From Vesta saturnalis (lineage: Eukaryota; Arthropoda; Insecta; Coleoptera; Lampyridae): a stretch of 64,000 bases of DNA. Location of the stretch: NCBI GenBank assembly GCA_036346205.1, contig JARFJB010000902.1, positions 2,365,501-2,429,500 on the forward strand, in the 5' to 3' direction. This document shows positions 57,015 to 64,000 of the stretch, piece by piece (within the stretch, counting starts at the first letter, position 1; each line of letters opens with the position of its first letter). The notes under the pieces were generated by a model. That model did not search any database. It saw only the letters and a program-made list of their open reading frames with translations, and had not been told where the DNA came from. A program made the position numbers and the translations under genes.

Positions 57015-59359
57015 CAACTTAGCTAAAATAAAAATGCAAACTTTCGCGATTATCGCTCATAATCAAAATACTTATCTTTTGGGTATGAAATCGTATACGT
57101 GATATTAATTTTTCACAAATTTATTTGACATCCCACTTTTCAAAGATAATTATGAAGAGGATAACTATAATTGTTATTGAGACGTTTAAATTTGTAAAAA
57201 AATAATAAAAAACACATGATTTCATGAACGAAAGCTAAGAACACTAATTATCTTAACTAAATTTACACTACTAGTAATGGCACCCTTATAAGACAATCAA
57301 TGGTCCACTACTCAACAACACTTTTCCTTATGAATTTCCTAATATTTTTTATGATGAAATATCCTGGTGAACTGAGATGGGCTCCTTTAGCTATTTTCTG
57401 GGATACTGTATATATGTGCCCATTAACAAGCATCTCCACATCAGCACGGGGCGTCACTCTGTAATCGCTAACTCATGCCCTTCTAACACTTGCATTAGTT
57501 GGGCTCTCACACATATTTGACATTAATAACATTTAATCTTAATTTACAGTATCCAGGATGAATGTTTTAATATTATCTCCAAAAAAAAAAACGGTTTCTG
57601 GCAGTAAGCACTGTTTCAACTGTACTATTGAATTTTATAACATAAATTAGCACATAACTTTAGTTATGTACTTCTTTTGAAAACCGAGGGTGACTGTTCG
57701 TCAAACTATTCTAGCTAAAGGTTGACTAAAAAATCTCTTTTATGTCTTCTACCCTTCCTTTTTTAGGGATGACCACGTTCATCTTGAAAACGTAACTAAA
57801 TTTTATCCCTTCAAATTAAAATCAACCACGTTTAAGGGGTTTAAATGTCACATTTGTTTGACGAGCAGAAAAACGTAATAATTTTTATAAATGTCAAAAT
57901 TTGACATTCATATTCATTCAATACAACATTCAAAACTAAACTCAATTTTCAGGAAAACGCATCTTACTGTCAAATAGAGTAGGTTGCAACCAGAAATCGA
58001 CCTATTCAACTTTAGCCAACATAAAATTTGAGTGCATCTTCTACTCCACAATCATAACCTACAGGTGCAAAATTCTCGCAAAATAGATTCTGGCAAAGTT
58101 ACTTCCCTTAAGCTATTGCTGAAGATAGCGACCTGATCATTCACTTTTGAACTATAACTTGCCGCGTAAGCTGAATGAATTACGCCTATTTGCATCAATG
58201 CAAGTAGAGAGCCGCCGTAGCAATCTAGCCGTCAATTATCGCGCGCGCTGCGTTTACACCACGCTTGCACTTGGTGCAGTTCAAGACGCAGTGCTTGGCT
58301 AAACTACGTACCATCTATCACATTGGTGAACACCTCGCGATTGTAGTGAAAACGTCATTACAATACAACAAAGTCACCTAAAGTCATGTTGGGTACAATA
58401 TGTGTTTTTTATTATTGATGCACGTTAACTCTAATACTATGCAGCTATTGTAACCTACACTTGGGCATATTAGTTGTAATCATCTTTACATATAGATAGT
58501 GTTAATGAACTTGAGTGGATTATTTCTTTATCGGATGTAAGAATATTTGCGATTTTTACCCTTTCTCACAGCGTTATCTTTATGTACGTAGTACTAAATT
58601 TAAAATATGATATTTTGATTACGTTCATATTACTGAGGTGTCTATTTTTTTATGGAAATTTTTTATTTGCACGACTTTACAGCGGCAACGTTCATTTATT
58701 TCTTTGGTGATTTCGATGAACGCTTTTAACATAACAATTTAGGAGGGCTTTAAGCTATTTTTTTGTTTTTTTTTAATTTTTATTTTAAGATATATTTCAT
58801 TTACTTTACGACTTTCCCCTCTTCCATCTTACGTATTACGAGCTATTCTAATCGTAAAACGAATAACGTGCCCACACCCCTTACTCCACTGAGCTTCCAG
58901 CCCTTTCTCTTATCTGTTACTTCCCATTCTACTGCCATTTTCGCCCGTAACAGAGCGCGTTGCTGGGGTGCCATTCACCGATGGGGCGATTTGTCTGTCT
59001 AGTCATTAGTATTATTGTGCAGTACAGAGAAAGTATTGATAATGTATTTCAATCAATAAAATGATTATTTTTGTGTGACCTCATTATATAGGTTATCCAT
59101 ACAAGAATGTCCAGTAATTGCTGCAAATGAATGAATGTATTTTATTAAAACTTATATTCGGTTTTTCTACGTTATTATAATGGCTATGGAAAGATTTACT
59201 ACGATTGTGCTTTGACAATGGCGAATGTGGTTTCATCTCAGACGAAAAGGATTACCCACTTAGATCAAACTTCCTATCATTCCGGTAAATAAATTTACCC
59301 ATGCCCACTTTACTACAATACTAAGTGTTTTGTGGATGAGGAATTCGAGAACTGTAACC
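55194..59359. other. AT-rich 4.2 kb without recognised genes; one (CA)n repeat
   Basis: Short frames such as 55430-55621 (minus) and 58763-59002 (+) show no family signature. GC-richer islands lie at about 56290-56340 and 58200-58300. A (CA)n/(CG)n repeat lies at 56949-57009. Confidence 0.5.
56949..57009. repeat. (CA)n repeat with a (CG)n centre
   Basis: cacaca units flank cgcgcgcgcg. Confidence 0.95.
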
Positions 59360-60850
59360 ATCCTAATCCACATACACGCAAGGATCCGTCATCCAATGGA
59401 ATAGGAAACATTTGAAGTTAATGATGAGATTACGATCGAGTCCGACGACGAAGACGAAATAGCTTAACGTACATGATACGTTTTTGGCCAAGGATGAAAC
59501 AATTCGGCTAAATGAGCCTTGTAGTAGAAAACGATAGCAGTCGAAGAACGGCATAAAAGCTTTTGAACGTGTTGTACCTAAAAATAGTAGTATAGTTAGC
59601 AGACTTTTTACATCTCCTGATAGCGTGCAGTGAATAGGACTTTAACTAACGAAGTCAACGAAATAAATAAATCTAAGGGCAAAGAGTATTTGGTTTGCTG
59701 ATATGCTCTGGGGCACTAAAGAGCAAACGCGAGACCATAGTCATTTTTTGCCAAACGGACTTCTGTTTCCAACTTCGAATATGCTCTGCTACAATGACCT
59801 TAACGATATTTTTCCGAATTTCAAGTTGGATGCGATTTGACAATAAAGGCGGTAGGCAAGGTAGAAGGAAAGCAGATAGAATGGCATCTTTAAGAGACGT
59901 ATCCGATAGCTTCGCAAATAACTGCAAACAGTGCCACAAATCTAGATTTTACTATACGGTGAATGAACAACTTGTGCCTTTTCGTAACAGGTGTTCTTTC
60001 CCTGTCTACATGAAAAGTAAACCTACCAGGTATGGCATCAAAGCTTGGGTTCTCACAGATGCAGAGATGCCAAACTGTAAAAATATTTAAACCTATCTCG
60101 GAAAACGCTTAGGAACGCAATCAAAGCAAACGACTGGTTTTAGATTTGGTTTCGGGTTTGGGTTTAGGTGACGGAATCACCATCGACATCTTTTTTACTT
60201 CTTTGGAGGAAGCCGAAAAACTACTCGACAGAAATGTTACCCTGTGTGGAACACAGAATTTTTACCCTCTCCATCCAATCGGCCGGCCAATGTATTACTC
60301 AATTTTTGCTTACTATACAGAGTTTACTATGGTATCCTATGTACCAAGGATATTCAGAACATCCTTTCAAAAGAAAACCAAAAGAAATCAGGAATGATTA
60401 TTCCTTATTATACACAAAATGGTGGTAGAATACAGCTGCAGTATTTATATGAATTTTATAGATATTCCAGCAGTAAATGCTTTGTTTTGTGGAAAAAGTA
60501 CAATGAGGCTGAAATTCCCAGCATCTCGATAAGAGGAGATTGCTCCTTCTTGAATTAGTAAAACAACTTGTAGAACCGCATATGCAATGAAGGATAGACA
60601 ACTCGGCCATAAGATCAAGATTATAATATTACTAAAATAGTAGAAGACATTGCAAACCAACCTAATGAAAATCAGAAAGAACCTGTGCAACAAGAGCGCG
60701 AATCAAGAAAAAGAGGAAGATGTCTCGTGTGCATTAGGACATCAGATGCAATCAAAATGTATAGAATATAGAAGCTTTGTACGCCAAGCTCACAGCAGAT
60801 GGCCTAATGTGTCACGAATGTAATATTAAAGTTGACACCACTAAATTTTA
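59360..60850 (+). pseudogene. Old piggyBac transposase relic
   Basis: Pieces follow the piggyBac order in changing frames: an acidic leader (NDEITIESDDEDEIA), YTVNEQLVPFRNRCSFPVYM with KPTRYGIKAWVL (region of the first catalytic Asp, which reads Asn here), LDLVSGLGLGDGITIDIFFT (second Asp region), RPMYYSIFAYYTEFTMVSYV and a C-terminal LWKKYNEAE and PHMQ stretch. Many stops and shifts occur, and the third-Asp motif is not legible. It is much older than, and distinct in sequence from, the piggyBac at 24891-27261. Terminal repeats were not found. Confidence 0.75.
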
Positions 60851-60930
60851 TCCAATTACAATAATTACGTATTTTTTTCTATTTTAGTACTTTATTAGAT
60901 ACAAACCAGATAAACACGGTAATCATACAG

Positions 60931-60981
60931 CATGTGTCTCAGTTAAAAAAAACTGAGAGGGGTGACAATTCACCCCACATG
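60931..60981. repeat. Compact three-way-junction inverted repeat
   Basis: Outer stem catgt/acatg (5 bp) encloses two hairpins: tctcagtt/aactgaga (8 bp, A6 loop) and ggggtga/tcacccc (7 bp, loop caat). All pairs are perfect. Confidence 0.85.
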
Positions 60982-61032
60982 GAACTGACCGTTCTACCTC
61001 AAACGGCAAGTGTTAAAACGAGAGGGGTATAC

Positions 61033-61353
61033 CGGGTGTCGCAAGCAGGTGGTTCGCCCCTATAACTTCAATATTTATGTATATAAATAAATAAAATTTG
61101 GTAGGCAGATATGTCAGATAAATTTGGATTTTTTGGCATACTTAGATGTTTTCTGTCACTTCCAGTTTGCCCGGAAATGACCTTAACTTTCTTGTTTTAA
61201 ACGAGACAACCAGTACATTCTTGCTTATTTTGATAAAAAACAACACTCTGAAAATAATAATACCCCACCTGTCACTTTTTGACACCTAACCTTAAAATTA
61301 TTTAAGTTTTTAAATTTGAATCTAGATTGCCTTGAATCGGTTACAATGGTTAA
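61033..61353. repeat. Left TIR of the decayed element
   Basis: Inverse of 62735-63060; ends inward with ccttgaatcggttacaatgg. Confidence 0.65.
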
Positions 61354-61621
61354 TTTTCCATCATGTAGTTGCCTAAAATTAAGTAATTTTTCAGTATCTT
61401 TTTAGGTTTGCTTAAAGTTTGCAAATTCGTATTTACCATGCTCAAAAAAGAATTTTTTTACGAACATTTTGATACCACACAATACGTGTTTAATCAGTAT
61501 TAAATATGACAAAGCCCCACAGCTATGTGTCACGACCGGCTGGGATCAAGCTACTTTGGAAAACGAAATTAACAAAAAAAAACCAATTGCCTATTACAAC
61601 GATATTTAATCTGTCAGTTTT

Positions 61622-62340
61622 TTAATTTATTATTTTAAACATTCCTAAGGGTTTTTCCCCATAGAGATTATTTAAATAATCCGAAACAGCCCTTGAGTTA
61701 TGCGGTAGAGCGCCATCTTGTTGAAAAAATAAGCCCACAATATTTACTATTGGACAGTGGTCAAAAAACCCATCGATTTCTTCTCTTACAAAACTCAAAT
61801 ACTTTTCCCCCGTTAGATGAACAAAATGTTGTTTTTTTTCTCCGACAATGACCACCCAACAATTAAATCTAAAGCGTTCTTGAAAGTTACAATTCTCCCT
61901 TAGATTTTGGTTTTCTTAAAACCAATACCTCTTATTATTTTGGTTGAAGACTCCCAAATTTGTAAAACGACTCATCCGAATAAAGAATTTTAAATGGAAA
62001 GTTGTTTGTCATCAAAGTATTTGCATAGTGTCTTCTTTCTTCATTATTTACGTACAGATACTAGTGGAATTGATATTTGTAGGATCGATATTTGCATTTA
62101 TGTAAGATTCTAATGGCCGATTTCTCTAAGGGAAGCATTTTTCTTAATATCTACGTAAGCCAAAACATCTTACTCTTTTCCTTCACTTATGATGAAGCTA
62201 TTACTCCAACGTTTTCATCTTCCGGCTCACGACGCATTTTTGCCACAAGTTTAGGAAAATATTGTCTGGTTGGATGACGTCTTTCCGGACATCTCTGGGC
62301 ATACACGCGAGCAACGTTTGTAGAATTGTGCTTATGTTCC
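61622..62340 (-). pseudogene. DUF4817-type transposase relic, C-terminally truncated
   Basis: Minus strand: a DUF4817-like leader (HNSTNVARVYAQRCPERRHP), then after several breaks ILHKCKYRSYKYQFH, YVNNEERRHYANTLMT and PFKILYSDESFYKFG (first Asp). The open frame 61855-61622 then has HLTGEKYLSFVREEIDGFF and GLFFQQDGALPHNSRAV (second Asp) and stops at NLYGEKPLGMFKIIN, before the third Asp. Several stops and frameshifts disrupt the middle. It cannot be active. Confidence 0.75.
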
Positions 62341-62734
62341 TTATTTGGGAAACCGACAGTTTTGCCATGGCTACATGCATTGTTTATTTCTAAGACACCT
62401 TAGTTCTTTTAAAACACAGCCGGCGCTGACGTCGTATTGTCGCACGGCGTGGAACTTGATACTTATTACTGACGGTTTAATAAAAATAGTTGATTATTGT
62501 CGATTTATAAAAAATCCTAAAAAAGCGTAAGCGATGAGGTATCGAACTGTTTATAAAAAAATGCTCAGGGCCTCTTAAATATCACTATTTTCGCTGCTGG
62601 TTACGTCGCAGTGCGCGGCGGCGGCCATTTTAAAGCAGTGATGATTCGTTAACCGCTACGGCGTAACCGAACCCAAAAAGGCACTGAAAAATAAAAACCG
62701 ACATTTTTTAATTTTAGGTAAGTGCCTAATATCA

Positions 62735-63060
62735 AATTAACCAATTTATCCGATTCAAGGCACTCTCGATTGAAATTGAAAAATTCAAATATTTATTAGG
62801 TTAGGTGTCAAAAAGTGACAAGTGGGCTATTATTATTTTCACAATGTTGTTTCCTATCAAAATAAGCAAAAATATACCAGCTGTTTCATTTAAAATAAGA
62901 AAGTTAAGGTCATATCCGGGCAAACCGTAAATGACAGCAAACAAATGAATATGCCAAAAAATTGTTATGGTATAAACTAGCAGTAAAACGAAATAATTTG
63001 CGCACAATAGGATAGTTGACCATATATCCTCCTGAGACCTGAACATGCACCAGTTGTTTG
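62735..63060. repeat. Right TIR of the decayed element
   Basis: Inverse of the left TIR. The open frame across it (62801-63046, minus) is a chance product of the repeat. Confidence 0.65.
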
Positions 63061-63272
63061 ATTTTAATAATATTTTCAGATTATCTTAGTTTTGACTCAA
63101 TAAGATCACATACATTTTTAAAAAAATTATATTTTTTGCTAAATACAAAAAAGTGATGTCCATTTCATTGGACATCATTGAACTGGTTCTATTTTAGTAC
63201 AAATTAGCGAAAATGGTAATCTTTGTAACAATTGTTAGAACCAGTGAAACATAAGTATAAGTTGCAAGATTC

Positions 63273-63999
63273 TCAATTGCATGCTGGATTTTTACATCCA
63301 ACAGAGTTCTTCAACTCAGATGCCATAATAGGAAGATGCTGAACCGTTCGTTTTGAGCTTCTGGAAGTAGAATGAGATGATCTTGGAATCGAAGTGTTTC
63401 TCGTGATCAGGGTTGTGATATTGGTCAGTGTTGCTGTAGGTTGTTCATTATCTTTAAGCAAATAGTTTGCTTTGCTTATTTTGTACTCCAGAAACTTCAT
63501 AATCGCTGCGGGTCTATCACCGAGTTGCTTTCTGTCGTCTGTACAAAATCCAAGAATTAACAAATCCGAGATCAAACAGATCAGAATTGTCAAACTACAT
63601 GCTGACATAATATTTGATTGTCCTGTCGCGTCTCTCATTTGCAGTATCTGAAGTGTCAACGCCATCAATTTTGGGAGGACGAATCCACCCATTTTTTTCC
63701 AAGACTTACGTTTATCAGTAATTTCCGATTGTTGTCTACTAAGTCTCGATCTAGCGTCACTGAGAAACATATTATCGGAATCATCTTCATCTGTAGGCTC
63801 TTATTCTATATCTTCTAGCTCATGATTAATTTCTAGATCGTTAAAAAGATTTAATTCGTTTCCCGAATTATTTTCATCGCCCGACACATCCAAATCAGAT
63901 TCTTCTAAAACCTGTCTAAGCTTGTGGGCATCTTCTCTACACTTTAGAGTGTTCTTCTTGCAAAAAATCGCTTGAACGAAATAATAAACCTTTTTAAAC
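63273..63999 (-). pseudogene. Possible internally deleted piggyBac-like ORF
   Basis: Minus-strand text enters from the right edge: KLRQVLEESDLDVSGDENNS, one stop, then EPTDEDDSDNMFLSDARSRL and KRKSWKKMGGFVLPKLMA, an acidic leader followed by a Trp motif as in piggyBac proteins. The frame stays open to RPAAIMKFLEYKISKANYLL and HLPIMASELKNSVGCKNPAC, which looks like the region just before a cysteine-rich domain. The DDE core would be missing. The resemblance is weak; an unrelated gene remains possible. Confidence 0.3.
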
Positions 64000-64000
64000 A

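Larger units (their letters stand above)
61033..63060 (-). mobile_element. Mariner-like element with about 0.3 kb TIRs, decayed
   Basis: The left side (61033 to about 61353) and the right side (about 62735-63060) are inverted copies: gcccggaaatgaccttaac against gttaaggtcatatccgggc, and ctttttgacacctaacctt against ggttaggtgtcaaaaagtg. The transposase relic lies between them on the minus strand. Outermost ends are diverged (ataccgggtgtcgcaag on the left), so the limits are approximate. Confidence 0.7.

Noticed and set aside
58763..59002. 79-codon plus-strand frame starting with Phe-rich sequence
   Set aside because: No motif, and composition follows the poly-T stretch at its start; no splice partners seen.
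62801..63046. 81-codon minus-strand hydrophobic frame resembling a membrane protein
   Set aside because: It lies within the right TIR of the decayed mariner-like element and its inverse occurs in the left TIR, so the hydrophobicity reflects AT-rich repeat sequence.

Overview
The window reads as an AT-rich animal nuclear genome, most likely an insect. The evidence is a dense layer of insect-type transposable elements: IS630-Tc1-mariner transposases with a DUF4817-like N-terminal helix-turn-helix, piggyBac elements bounded by TTAA, I/Jockey-type and R4/Dong-like LINEs, a Penelope-like relic, a pogo/jerky-like gene with introns, microsatellites and MITEs. No confident single-copy host protein gene is visible. 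The species cannot be fixed from this sequence; a beetle is plausible but unproven. The pieces look like a transposon graveyard with a few fairly young copies, not an operon or pathway.

Layout. 1-0.83 kb: truncated mariner-like transposase. 1.2-1.6 kb: LTR- or promoter-like segment. 2.1-3.2 kb: microsatellites and a strong palindrome. 3.3-5.8 kb: two unrelated LINE ORF1 relics and a GC-rich inverted repeat. 6.2-7.5 kb: mariner-like transposase relic with a recognisable GT-AG intron. 8.5-13.3 kb: pogo/jerky-like transposase gene in exons, with a MITE in an intron and an unexplained 2.4 kb break. 13.7-14.6 kb: TTAA-flanked MITE. 15.0-19.0 kb: I/Jockey-type LINE with a full ORF1 and an internally deleted ORF2. 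19.1-21.5 kb: R4/Dong-like LINE relic split by an element with iterated-motif terminal repeats. 24.9-27.3 kb: nearly intact piggyBac. 31.4-32.7 kb: two mariner-like relics back to back.

33.6-35.9 kb and 49.2-51.7 kb: two copies, in opposite orientation, of one mariner-like family with terminal inverted repeats (TIRs) of about 0.56-0.61 kb. 38.7-40.9 kb: a second family with TIRs of about 0.46 kb. 37.4-38.0 kb: head-to-head Penelope-like fragments. 42.2-43.2 kb: degenerate 9-bp-period repeat. 43.7 and 46.6 kb: further mariner-like relics. 47.6-53.2 kb: tRNA-like units, three in a tandem array of about 315 bp period, one inverted and one outlying relic; the 49.2 kb element sits inside this array. 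53.3-54.6 kb: GC-rich Gag/ORF1-like relic. 59.4-60.8 kb: old piggyBac relic, followed by a three-way-junction hairpin. 61.0-63.1 kb: mariner-like relic with TIRs of about 0.3 kb. 63.3-64.0 kb: a possible deleted piggyBac-like ORF.

The most distinctive signals are the DUF4817-type transposons with very long TIRs that carry nested terminus-like motifs, the intron inside one such transposase, the tRNA-like tandem array that one of them invaded, and the element built from iterated 'attcaccga' motifs.
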